Assembly: GCF_007859815.1 (NCBI RefSeq)
Contig: NZ_SJPH01000012.1
Span: 18,564-69,434, forward strand
DNA length: 50,871 nt
Reading direction: 5' to 3'
From: Botrimarina hoheduenensis
GTDB lineage: Bacteria > Planctomycetota > Planctomycetia > Pirellulales > Lacipirellulaceae
The notes under the pieces are model-generated. The model did no database searches and was not told where the DNA came from. It saw only the letters and a program-made list of their open reading frames with translations. Below, one piece after another: positions 24,794 to 32,179 of this stretch. Numbering within the stretch: the first letter of the stretch is position 1; every line of letters starts with the position of its first letter. The translations under genes and the position numbers were made by a program.

Positions 24794-24832
24794 GACGCGG
24801 CCGCTAACGGAGACCGTCAGGCGGTGAGAAGC

Positions 24833-25294
24833 TCACGCTTCGTCTGCGGCACGCAACCAAGTGGCAATTGTCGGAGTGCTAGCCACAATCTCTTCTGGCT
24901 TGAAGTACAGAGCGATCTCGCGCGCGGCGGCTTCTTCGCCATCGGAGCCATGCACGAGGTTCATCTGTCGACTGGAGCTGAAGTCGCCCCGGATTGTGCC
25001 TGCGGCGGCCTGCAGCCCGTTGGTGGCACCAAGCATCTCACGCACCACGCGGATGGCTTCGAGCCCCTCGAGCACTGCCGCGACAATCGGACCGGCGGTG
25101 ACAAAGCCCTCCAGCGTCGGATACCAAGGCTTCGCAACGTGCTCAGCGTAGTGCTGCTTAGCCAGCTCCGGCGTGATCTGCATGAGCTTCATCGCGACAA
25201 AGTTCAGCCCTTTGTCTTCAAAACGGGTGATGATCTGGCCCATCAGGCGGCGCTGGACACAGTCAGGTTTGAGAAGAATCAGCGTGCGTTGCAT
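24833..25294 (-). CDS. ndk: Nucleoside diphosphate kinase
   Basis: The 153-residue protein has the whole Ndk layout: LILLKPDCVQRRLMGQII start, GPIVAAVLEGLEAI, GTIRGDFSSSR and NLVHGSDGEEAA with the phospho-accepting H115. It transfers the gamma-phosphate between nucleoside tri- and diphosphates. One substitution in the usual start motif is Cys12 in place of Gly or Ala. The gene is monocistronic with its own promoter at 25366-25394 and convergent with the CheX-like gene. Confidence 0.95.
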   Translation of the reverse strand: MQRTLILLKPDCVQRRLMGQIITRFEDKGLNFVAMKLMQITPELAKQHYAEHVAKPWYPTLEGFVTAGPIVAAVLEGLEAIRVVREMLGATNGLQAAAGTIRGDFSSSRQMNLVHGSDGEEAAAREIALYFKPEEIVASTPTIATWLRAADEA

Positions 25295-25641
25295 GAGGGG
25301 GGTGCTTTCTCCGGGAGTGCCGGCGCTTGAATTGATCGCGGAAAGGGCTTGTCAGAAGCTTGGCGATTGTAGGGGGACCGCGTGGCCCCCTCAACCTGGG
25401 TTGATCGGGCACGCCCGCGCCGCTTTTCTGCCAACCCCGACCGCCGCGCTTGCTGGGGGTCGCCACACCGGCAAAAGTCGCTTGTTGGGGCAGCTATCGC
25501 GAGTCGTCAAAGTGCTCTCGACACACCCCGTCAGCCTGTTAGCCTTCGCAGCGAATATCGACAAGGCGATCGCCCTCAAGACGATCGTCTCACCGCGTAG
25601 CGCGGCCCCTGCCGCATCGAGCCCCGCCAGCGAGGAACCGT
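25295..25641. other. Divergent intergenic region between ndk and a lipoprotein gene
   Basis: In 347 bases this region holds the ndk promoter (25366-25394, minus strand) with an inverted repeat between its elements. Beyond about 25395 it is upstream of the lipoprotein gene. No gene is supported. Confidence 0.5.
25366..25394 (-). promoter_or_regulatory. Putative ndk promoter with spacer inverted repeat
   Basis: On the minus strand TTGAGG (25394-25389) and TACAAT (25371-25366) are separated by exactly 17 bases. The -10 matches in 5 of 6 and the -35 in 4 of 6 positions. The spacer is bounded by a 6-bp inverted repeat (AGGGGG at 25371-25376, CCCCCT at 25386-25391). It lies 72 bases upstream of the start codon. 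Confidence 0.5.
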
Positions 25642-26355
25642 ATGTCGAGCCGTCGCTCAAGGCCTGCCCGCCTTCAAGCACCGATCCGCAGCAGGATCGT
25701 TGCGATGATGATCCTCGGGCTGATGGCGGGGTGTTCGACATCGAAAACAAGCGTCCCCAATCCGTTTCTGACCACCGATCGGGTTGCGCCACCGGCGACT
25801 CACCTCGCGCCCGCCCCGCAAGCTGGCCCGTATTACTCGGCACCCGCCGGTGCGCCTCTCTACGGTGCCCCGGCCGCAAGCCCCTACGCTAGCCCCAACT
25901 CGTTTGGCACGAGCCCCAGTGCGTTCGGCACGCCCCCTGCGGCACCGATTACCCCTGCACCGGCTCCCTTGGGCCAAATCGACAACCGGAGCCCCGTGGC
26001 GTCGCTTGCCGCGGGCGACGCGGTTGCGGTCCCGGGCGATGGCGCTCCGCTGCGTTTCGGCTCGGCGATCCCTCGGTCGGCTCAGCCAATCAGCCCCAAC
26101 TCAATTGCCCAAGCCCCCGCGACAGCCAGCGGCTGGATTGCCGGCTCGGCTCCGGTACGCTCCGTTCCGAGCTATGCGACGGCTGCGCCAACCACTCGAT
26201 TGCCGCAGAGCGCTAGCCCCCGCGAGCCCGTCAGCCTGGCGGCCCTCGGGGGAGACAATCGCGGGCAGATCCGCATCACCCCGCTCGGGCCGCCCACTCA
26301 GCAGCCCGCGGCCTCGGTTGCCGATGCCACGAGTGAAGCCGCCACTTGGCGTTAG
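25642..26355 (+). CDS. Pro/Ala-rich lipoprotein of unknown function
   Basis: The 237-residue protein has a basic N-terminus and a lipoprotein signal ending in LMAGC (C31), so it should be lipidated and anchored in a membrane. The mature part is low complexity, rich in Pro, Ala, Ser and Tyr (SAPAGAPLYGAPAASPYASP), with no recognisable domain. The segment GQIRITPLGP near the C-terminus is the only non-repetitive stretch. AGGAA precedes the ATG at 25642. It lies 110 bases upstream of the SecA-like gene on the same strand. Its composition resembles the Pro/Tyr-rich proteins at 9384-11792. Confidence 0.7.
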   Translation: MSSRRSRPARLQAPIRSRIVAMMILGLMAGCSTSKTSVPNPFLTTDRVAPPATHLAPAPQAGPYYSAPAGAPLYGAPAASPYASPNSFGTSPSAFGTPPAAPITPAPAPLGQIDNRSPVASLAAGDAVAVPGDGAPLRFGSAIPRSAQPISPNSIAQAPATASGWIAGSAPVRSVPSYATAAPTTRLPQSASPREPVSLAALGGDNRGQIRITPLGPPTQQPAASVADATSEAATWR

Positions 26356-26392
26356 GGCGAGTCACCACGTCTGCGTAGACGCCGCGCCGGCT

Positions 26393-26398
26393 AGGAGG
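26393..26398 (+). promoter_or_regulatory. Strong Shine-Dalgarno upstream of the SecA-like gene
   Basis: AGGAGG is a perfect match to the 16S rRNA tail, but it lies 67 bases before the GTG used as the SecA-like start. Five bases after it is TTG 26404, which opens a 44-codon frame ending at 26538 and overlapping the SecA-like start. Four bases after it is ATT 26403, in frame with SecA. Either a leader peptide or a longer SecA-like N-terminus is possible. Confidence 0.45.
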
Positions 26399-26465
26399 AA
26401 CAATTGCCGTTGTTGCCTCCCCCTCTCGTGTCACTAACCACCGCGCGTCGCGCCAACGGATCAAC

Positions 26466-28421
26466 GTGTCGGCTGTTCCCAGCGGTTTCGCTCGTACACT
26501 GCAGCTCGTCGCCGCCGGACGCAATCGCCGTCTGCTAGCGCGTTGGGCCGGCTGTATCGATCCGATCTCGCAGCGTGAGCCCGCCCTGCAGGCGCTCAAC
26601 GACTACGATCTGCGTAAGCAGAGCCTGTCGCTACGTTATCGAGCACGGAGCGGGGAACCGCTCGATCGGCTTGTTGTAGAAGGCTTCGCGCTCGTGCGCG
26701 AGGCAGCGCGACGTACCAAGAATATGCGGCACTTCGACGTGCAGATTCTCGGCGGGGCCGCTGCTCACTACGGCTCGATCATCGAGATGCAGACCGGCGA
26801 AGGCAAAACCTTGACCGCCACCCTGCCGCTCTATCTCGCGGCGCTCGAAGGCAAAGGGGCCCATCTCGCGACGGTCAACGATTACCTGGCTGCCCGCGAC
26901 GCCGAGCTGATGGAGCCGGTTTTCAAAGCGCTCGGCATGACCGTTGGCGTCATCCAGTCGCAGCAGCCGCAGCCCGAACGCCGCAAAGCGTACGCGAGTG
27001 ACGTGACGTACGGCACCGCAAACGAAATGGGATTCGACTTTCTGCGTGATCGCCTCTTGAAACGCCAGATCCAAGAGGGTGCACGCGATCTGTTCGGCGA
27101 GATGCTCGCCGGAGGAGAAGGCGGTGGCGAGAAGCCGGTCCAGCGCGACCTGCACTTCATGCTGGTCGATGAAGCGGACAGCATCTTGATCGACGAGGCC
27201 CGCACGCCGCTGATCATCAGCGCGCTACCGGGCGAGGATGAGAAGATCGCGGCCGAGGCCTACCAATGGGCGGCCGCCGAGGCCCCGTCTTACGAAGAAG
27301 AGCTTCACTATGACTACGATCCGAAAGAGAAACGCGTCGATCTAACGCTCGCGGGTCGCCGCCGTGTGCGCGAGACCGCAAAGCCGACCGCCATGGATCA
27401 TCTGCCGCTTTCGGAGATCTATGACTACGTCGAGCGCGGCATCAAGGTGAACCGTGAGATGATCTGCGATCGGCACTATGTCATCCGCGACGGCGAGATC
27501 GTCATCGTCGATGAGTTCACCGGCCGACTGGCCGAGGGCCGCAAGTGGCGGAGCGGGTTGCATCAAGCCATCGAAGCCAAGGAAGGGGTCGAGGTCACCT
27601 TTGAAACAGCAACGGCCGCGCGGGTGACGATCCAGGACTTGTTCCTGCGCTACAACCGTTTGGCCGGTATGACCGGCACGGCGAGCACCAGTGCTCCAGA
27701 ATTGCGCAAGATCTACAAGGTGAATTGCCTGCCGATCCCTACCAATCGCCCGCCGATCCGCCAGCAACTGGCATCGCGCATCTTCGGCAACGCCGACGCC
27801 AAGTGGTTGGCGATCGTCGAAGAGATCGCCGAGGTCGTCGCTGCGGGAAGACCCGTGCTGGTCGGCACCCGCTCGATCGACAAAAGCGAACGCGTCGCGA
27901 AGTTGCTCTCCGAGGCAGGCATTGAGCACACCGTACTCAACGCCCGCCACGCCGCCCGCGAGGCAGAGATCGTCGCCGCCGCGGGACAAGCCGGCCGGGT
28001 CACGGTCGCTACGAACATGGCGGGCCGTGGAACAGACATCAAGCTGGGCGAGGGCGTTCACGAAGCGGGCGGACTGCACGTCATCTGCACCGAGCTCCAC
28101 GAGTCCAAGCGGATCGACCGTCAGCTCATCGGCCGGTGCGGTCGGCAGGGAGACCCCGGGTCGTACCGGCAGTATCTCGCCTTGGACGACGAGATCCTTG
28201 CTCAAGGCCTGGGCGAGAAGCCGGGGGAGCGGCTCCGCCGTCGTGGTGAAACGCTCACCGGTTCGCTCGCTGGCTCGTACGAGCGAGTCTTCCAACGCGC
28301 CCAGCGCCGCGTCGAACGACGCCACTTCCGCGATCGCAAGGTGCTTCTCTATCACGACAAAGAGCGGCAGAAGATGCAACGGGCGATGAGCCAAGACCCG
28401 TATCTCGATACGCCCGGCTAA
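26466..28421 (+). CDS. Short SecA-like translocase ATPase lacking the C-terminal third
   Basis: The 651-residue protein has the SecA motor: MQTGEGKTLTA (Walker A, K114), LVDEADSILIDEARTPLIIS, the preprotein cross-linking region (IYDYVERGIKVNREMICDRHYVIRDGEIVIVDEFTGR), GMTGTAS, NMAGRGTDIKLG and LIGRCGRQGDPGS. After LALDDEIL only about 70 residues remain, matching the beginning of the helical scaffold (AQRRVERRHFRDRKVLLYHDKE). The helical wing domain, the two-helix finger and the zinc-binding tail of full-length SecA (about 840-900 residues) are missing, and the C-terminus is clean, not frameshifted. It is probably a SecA paralogue with another role; the housekeeping SecA must be elsewhere. The start is GTG 26466, with an alternative upstream ATT at 26403. 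Confidence 0.85.
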   Translation: MSAVPSGFARTLQLVAAGRNRRLLARWAGCIDPISQREPALQALNDYDLRKQSLSLRYRARSGEPLDRLVVEGFALVREAARRTKNMRHFDVQILGGAAAHYGSIIEMQTGEGKTLTATLPLYLAALEGKGAHLATVNDYLAARDAELMEPVFKALGMTVGVIQSQQPQPERRKAYASDVTYGTANEMGFDFLRDRLLKRQIQEGARDLFGEMLAGGEGGGEKPVQRDLHFMLVDEADSILIDEARTPLIISALPGEDEKIAAEAYQWAAAEAPSYEEELHYDYDPKEKRVDLTLAGRRRVRETAKPTAMDHLPLSEIYDYVERGIKVNREMICDRHYVIRDGEIVIVDEFTGRLAEGRKWRSGLHQAIEAKEGVEVTFETATAARVTIQDLFLRYNRLAGMTGTASTSAPELRKIYKVNCLPIPTNRPPIRQQLASRIFGNADAKWLAIVEEIAEVVAAGRPVLVGTRSIDKSERVAKLLSEAGIEHTVLNARHAAREAEIVAAAGQAGRVTVATNMAGRGTDIKLGEGVHEAGGLHVICTELHESKRIDRQLIGRCGRQGDPGSYRQYLALDDEILAQGLGEKPGERLRRRGETLTGSLAGSYERVFQRAQRRVERRHFRDRKVLLYHDKERQKMQRAMSQDPYLDTPG

Positions 28422-28529
28422 AGCCAACCGGCAAAACACCCCCTCTGCAGAGCGGTCAATCGGTTCGTACCGGTTCTCGGGATTAGAACTTGGATACTGT
28501 CGCGCGCAGAGCGACCTAAGCTTTATCTA

Positions 28530-28550
28530 CTTGAGAAGTTGGATCTCAAG
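28530..28550. other. Hairpin upstream of the potassium channel gene
   Basis: CTTGAGA (28530-28536) and TCTCAAG (28544-28550) are perfect inverted repeats with a 7-nt loop, about 30 bases before the possible TTG start of the channel gene. It may be a leader structure or operator. Confidence 0.3.
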
Positions 28551-28579
28551 CAAATTCCGTATCCAGATCGCTGAGCATA

Positions 28580-29626
28580 TTGCGACGCAACGCCGCCAAT
28601 ACCGATGCCGCGGAGGCCCAGCGCCGAATGGCGATGGTGCGGTGCGTGCTGATGGCCTCGGCGGTGATGCTTATCGGCACGCTTGGGTTCAGCCTCATTG
28701 AAGAAGAATGGTCTTATTGGGACTCGTTCTTCTTCACATTGGTCACTGTCACAACGGTTGGTTACGGCGACTACGGTCTCTGTGAAAACGGCCGCGCGTT
28801 CGCGGCATTGATCCTGCTGGGCGGGATCGGCACGTTCACTTACTCCCTGTCGACCCTGATGCAGATCGCCTCAGACGTTGACGCCGCTGCGAGACGCAAG
28901 ATGAAACGCCAGATCGCCGAATGCTCTGACCATGTGATTGTCTGCGGCTACGGCCGCATGGGTCGGATGATCTGCCACGAGCTAGACCGCGACGGGCGGG
29001 CTTGTGTGATCGTTGAGCAGCATCCCGAGAGCGTGCAGCAAGCCTTTAACGACGGCCGACTCGTGATCGCCGGTCGGGCCAGCGACGACGAAGTGCTCAT
29101 ATCCGCGGGCATCGATCGCGCGAGCTGCGTGGTTTGCGTTGTGGACAGCGACGCCGAGAACATGTTCATCACGGTCACAGCGGCCGAGCTCAAGCCGGGC
29201 GTGCGGATTATCGCCCGCGCTGATTGCCCTTCCTCCGCTCGCAAGCTGGAGCACGCCGGTGCCGCGCTGGTGGTGTCGCCGCACCAGATGGCGGGCAAGA
29301 CGATCGCCACAGCGCTCGTGCACCCGCGGCTCACCAAGTTCCTCAATCGTGGGGAAGAGCACGCCGGGTACTTCGAGTTGGGCGAGATCGTGATCCAGGC
29401 AGGATCACCGGCCGAAGGTCAGACCGTGCGCGAGCTTGGTTCGAAATTACAGGGGCTCGTGTTTGTCGCGGTCGATGAGTCACACGGTGAGCTGGTAGTT
29501 CAGCCGTCAGGCGACTTCTGCTTCAAAGCAAACGACGTCGTGATCTTTGCCGGTGGTGAAGCGGTGGTCACACAGATGCAACGAGCCGCTAAAGTGGCGA
29601 CGTCACGCACAGCGGCCGGTGTCTAA
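28580..29626 (+). CDS. Potassium channel with RCK (TrkA-N/TrkA-C) domains
   Basis: The protein has two transmembrane helices flanking a pore with the K+ selectivity filter T-V-G-Y-G-D (59-64), then an RCK domain with the NAD-binding VCGYGRMGR (121-129) and a C-terminal TrkA_C segment (about 265-335). This is the MthK/YuxJ-like two-TM RCK architecture; ligand binding by the RCK ring opens the pore, which controls K+ flux and membrane potential. The TTG at 28580 gives 348 residues; ATG 28628, giving MAMVRCVLMAS, is an equally good start just before the first helix. It is monocistronic or paired with the small downstream gene. Confidence 0.88.
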   Translation: MRRNAANTDAAEAQRRMAMVRCVLMASAVMLIGTLGFSLIEEEWSYWDSFFFTLVTVTTVGYGDYGLCENGRAFAALILLGGIGTFTYSLSTLMQIASDVDAAARRKMKRQIAECSDHVIVCGYGRMGRMICHELDRDGRACVIVEQHPESVQQAFNDGRLVIAGRASDDEVLISAGIDRASCVVCVVDSDAENMFITVTAAELKPGVRIIARADCPSSARKLEHAGAALVVSPHQMAGKTIATALVHPRLTKFLNRGEEHAGYFELGEIVIQAGSPAEGQTVRELGSKLQGLVFVAVDESHGELVVQPSGDFCFKANDVVIFAGGEAVVTQMQRAAKVATSRTAAGV

Positions 29627-29723
29627 GTCAGAGAGTGCGCGCGAACCTCGTCGCGCACAGCGGGTCCTCGATCGACGGTGACGTGCAGGGAGTACGTCGC
29701 CAAGAGCTGACCCCACCACGCTG

Positions 29724-30086
29724 ATGAGCACCAAGACTTCCACCGCCGCCACGCTTGCCAAGACGCTCTCTCCGGAAGACGTGCGGCGGGGAGACTATGT
29801 AGCCGTGCTGTCCGTCGAGTACGAATGGCTGAACGGCAACGCCTGCTCGGATTCGCCTTACCAGGAAATAATCCTGCGTGCTTGCTTCCGTCCGCGCGAT
29901 CCGGAACCACCGCTGCGGGTGATCGACGTCTGCCTCCCGTTCGTTTTTGTGCAGCCGCCCCAAGGGCTCGGACATACGATCGACATCCGGAGCGTTCGGC
30001 TTGCCCGGCTGGATCGCAACTACGCGCGTCGGGTAGTTCGTACGCTGAGCAAACGGCGCGGCAAGAAGCAGCGGCCCGGAACCTAA
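29724..30086 (+). CDS. Hypothetical protein, 120 residues
   Basis: A soluble protein with no signal peptide. It has a compact beta-rich core: GDYVAVLSVEYEWLN, LRACFRPRDPEPPLRVIDVCLPFVFVQPPQG, IDIRSVRLARLDRNYARRV, and a basic tail ending KRRGKKQRPGT. The central segment (30-100) looks like a small beta-barrel of a kind that binds nucleic acid or a partner, but I recognise no named family. It follows the potassium channel gene by 97 bases on the same strand and is convergent with ispG. Confidence 0.6.
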   Translation: MSTKTSTAATLAKTLSPEDVRRGDYVAVLSVEYEWLNGNACSDSPYQEIILRACFRPRDPEPPLRVIDVCLPFVFVQPPQGLGHTIDIRSVRLARLDRNYARRVVRTLSKRRGKKQRPGT

Positions 30087-30095
30087 CCGCTGAAC

Positions 30096-30135
30096 GCTGT
30101 CGAGTGCCGGCCTCGATCCGCCGGTACTCGACAGC
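30096..30135. terminator. Strong bidirectional hairpin between convergent genes
   Basis: Positions 30096-30110 and 30121-30135 pair over 15 bases with one G-T wobble and a 10-nt loop, between the ends of the 120-residue gene (30086) and ispG (30181). No T-run follows, so it may block or stabilise both transcripts rather than act as a canonical terminator. Confidence 0.6.
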
Positions 30136-30180
30136 AGGTTTATGCCCGGAGCAAGTGCTTTTGCCTTGCCGTTTTGGCAC

Positions 30181-31332
30181 TCACGCCTGCTGAGAGATGA
30201 GCGTGTCCAGCTCCGCTTTCAAACGCGGCAAGATTTCGTCGTAGCCGAATTGGCCGAGGGCTTCTTCGCCCCGCTTTAGATTCACGTAGTTCGGGCCGCA
30301 CCAGAGCCCGAGGTCGGCGTCGTCCGTTTCACCCGGACCGTTTACCCGACAGCCCATCACCGCGATGGTGATTGCATGATCGCGCGCGTACTGGGTCATC
30401 TCCTTCACCCGCTCCGCAAGATCAACGAACGCTTCATTCTCGACTCGGCTGCAACTCGGGCAACTGATGATGTTCATTGTTGGCAGGCCGTAATCGACCA
30501 CGCTCCGCGTGCGGCCCGCATAGATGTCAGCGACAATGGCCCGGCCGGCCTCGATCTCCTCGAACTTGCGATGATTGGGCACTGTGAGCGACACGCGGAG
30601 CGTGTCGCCGATGCCGCGTGAAATGAGTTGCTCGAAAGCGATGCGTGTCTTGATGACCCCCTCGGGCGGGATGCCCGCCTCGGTCACGCCCAGATGCAGC
30701 GGCACATCGGGCCGGGCCTCGGCGAACCGCGTGTTCACCTCGACCACCTGCTTGGGGTCCGAATCCTTGAGCGAGACGCAGTAGCGTGTGAATCCGATCG
30801 AATCGAGATACGCACAATGGTCGAGCGCCGACTCGAGCATCGGCCCAAGACTGTCTGAGGGGTCGTACTTGGCCTTCTTCGCGGGATCGACGCTCCCACA
30901 GTTGACGCCCACGCGCATCGCACAGTCGTTGTCCCGAGCGACCTCGACCAGGTAAGAGACCTTCTCTTGCCACGGCTTTTCACGCTCGTGGTGATAAAGG
31001 TGGCCCGGGTTGTAGCGGAGCTTATCGACATGCGGAGCTACGAGTTCCGCTAAGCGATAGTTCTCCTGCAGATCGACCGACAAGTTGGCCGTGGTCTGCC
31101 CGCGGATCTCGGCGAGCGCTGCCGCATCGGCCTTGCTGTCCACCGCGATACGGACCACGTCGGCCCCCAAGCCGGGCCCGCCCGCCGCCATCAGCTCGAC
31201 GAGCGCCACGGTCGCGTCGATGTCCTGCGTGCGCGTCGCGGTCATGCTCTGCACCGCAATCGGCGCGCCGGCACCGATCGTCAGGTTGCCGATGCGGACG
31301 CTGCGGGTTGGTTTACGCGTGATCTGAACCAT
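30181..31332 (-). CDS. ispG: 4-hydroxy-3-methylbut-2-enyl diphosphate synthase (flavodoxin/ferredoxin)
   Basis: The 383-residue protein has the TIM-barrel of IspG/Gcp[13 protein letters not shown] near the start, [26 protein letters not shown], and the [4Fe-4S] ligands in SCPSCSR and [11 protein letters not shown]. It reduces MEcPP to HMBPP, the penultimate step of the MEP isoprenoid pathway, which also feeds menaquinone side chains. It lies downstream of the YggS gene (106 bases) on the same strand, after the 611-residue unknown, so co-transcription is possible. The start is ATG at 31332. Confidence 0.95.
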   Translation of the reverse strand: MVQITRKPTRSVRIGNLTIGAGAPIAVQSMTATRTQDIDATVALVELMAAGGPGLGADVVRIAVDSKADAAALAEIRGQTTANLSVDLQENYRLAELVAPHVDKLRYNPGHLYHHEREKPWQEKVSYLVEVARDNDCAMRVGVNCGSVDPAKKAKYDPSDSLGPMLESALDHCAYLDSIGFTRYCVSLKDSDPKQVVEVNTRFAEARPDVPLHLGVTEAGIPPEGVIKTRIAFEQLISRGIGDTLRVSLTVPNHRKFEEIEAGRAIVADIYAGRTRSVVDYGLPTMNIISCPSCSRVENEAFVDLAERVKEMTQYARDHAITIAVMGCRVNGPGETDDADLGLWCGPNYVNLKRGEEALGQFGYDEILPRLKAELDTLISQQA

Positions 31333-31437
31333 AGACGTCGGCTAAGAATACGACGGAAGTGAACGGGTTTGCGGTGGTGTGAGCCAACCGAGCAACGGAA
31401 GGCTCGTAAAGCGAATCTTTGCGTGCCGGCGGGCAAC

Positions 31438-32151
31438 TCACAATCCGGCCCACAAAGCCGAACCGATCCGCACGAGGGTCGATCCCTCGGCGATGGCCGC
31501 TTCAAAATCGCCCGACATGCCCATCGACAGCTCAGGGAGTTCGACACCCGTCTGGCTGACAATCTGCTCGCGCAACTGGCGGAGGTCGGCGAAGTTTTGC
31601 CTCGCGGCGGCTTCCCCGCCCACGAGCGAAGCCATGCCCATCAGGCCTCGCAACACGACGTTCGGCCAAGTCGTTGCCATTTCCGAAACGACCTGACCAA
31701 CCTCTCCGGGCAAAAAACCGTGTTTTTCTTGATCGCCCGAGATGTTGACCTCCAGCAGCACCTGCTGTTGCTTGCCGATGGCTTGCGCTGCGGCGTCGAT
31801 CGCAGCGAGCAGTCGACGGCTATCGACGCTGTCGATGGCGTCGGCATAGTGCACGGTTCGGGCGACCTTGTTGCGTTGCAGATGACCGATCATCCGCCAC
31901 CGAACTTGACAGCCGCGCTCGGTGAGCGTTTCCGCTTTATCCCAGAGCTGCTGCGGCCGACTTTCGCCGAGGTCACAGCAGCCCGCCGCAACCAATTCAG
32001 CAGTTTCGTCGGGCCCCACGTACTTGCTCACGCCAATCAGTCGGACCGTTTCGGGCGCACGGCCCGCGGCATGACAAGCCTGCGCAATACGCTCTTGAAC
32101 GTGAGCAAGGTTCTTGCCGACGAGAGCGCGGACTTCGTCGGCAGAGGGCAT
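31438..32151 (-). CDS. YggS-family PLP homeostasis protein
   Basis: The 237-residue protein has the PLP-binding Lys in VSKYVG (K43) within LIGVSKYV, then DLGESRPQQLWDKAE, WRMIGHLQRNKV, VLLEVNISGDQEKHGF, GLMGMAS, ELSMGMSGDFEAAIAEGSTLVRIGSALWAGL: the complete PLPBP/YggS barrel. It binds pyridoxal phosphate without acting on substrate and buffers B6 and amino-acid metabolism. The start is ATG 32151 (MPSADEVRALV). It is preceded by the 611-residue unknown, 28 bases away, probably in one transcription unit. Confidence 0.93.
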   Translation of the reverse strand: MPSADEVRALVGKNLAHVQERIAQACHAAGRAPETVRLIGVSKYVGPDETAELVAAGCCDLGESRPQQLWDKAETLTERGCQVRWRMIGHLQRNKVARTVHYADAIDSVDSRRLLAAIDAAAQAIGKQQQVLLEVNISGDQEKHGFLPGEVGQVVSEMATTWPNVVLRGLMGMASLVGGEAAARQNFADLRQLREQIVSQTGVELPELSMGMSGDFEAAIAEGSTLVRIGSALWAGL

Positions 32152-32179
32152 AGAGAACGCAGCGAAAGAAAACAAGCGA

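Noticed and set aside
27342..28439. Long minus-strand frame opposite the SecA-like gene
   Set aside because: No domain or signal; the plus-strand frame has the complete SecA motor.
30061..30180. Riboswitch upstream of ispG
   Set aside because: The region is at the 3' end of ispG (minus strand), between convergent genes; a terminator-like hairpin is the simpler explanation.
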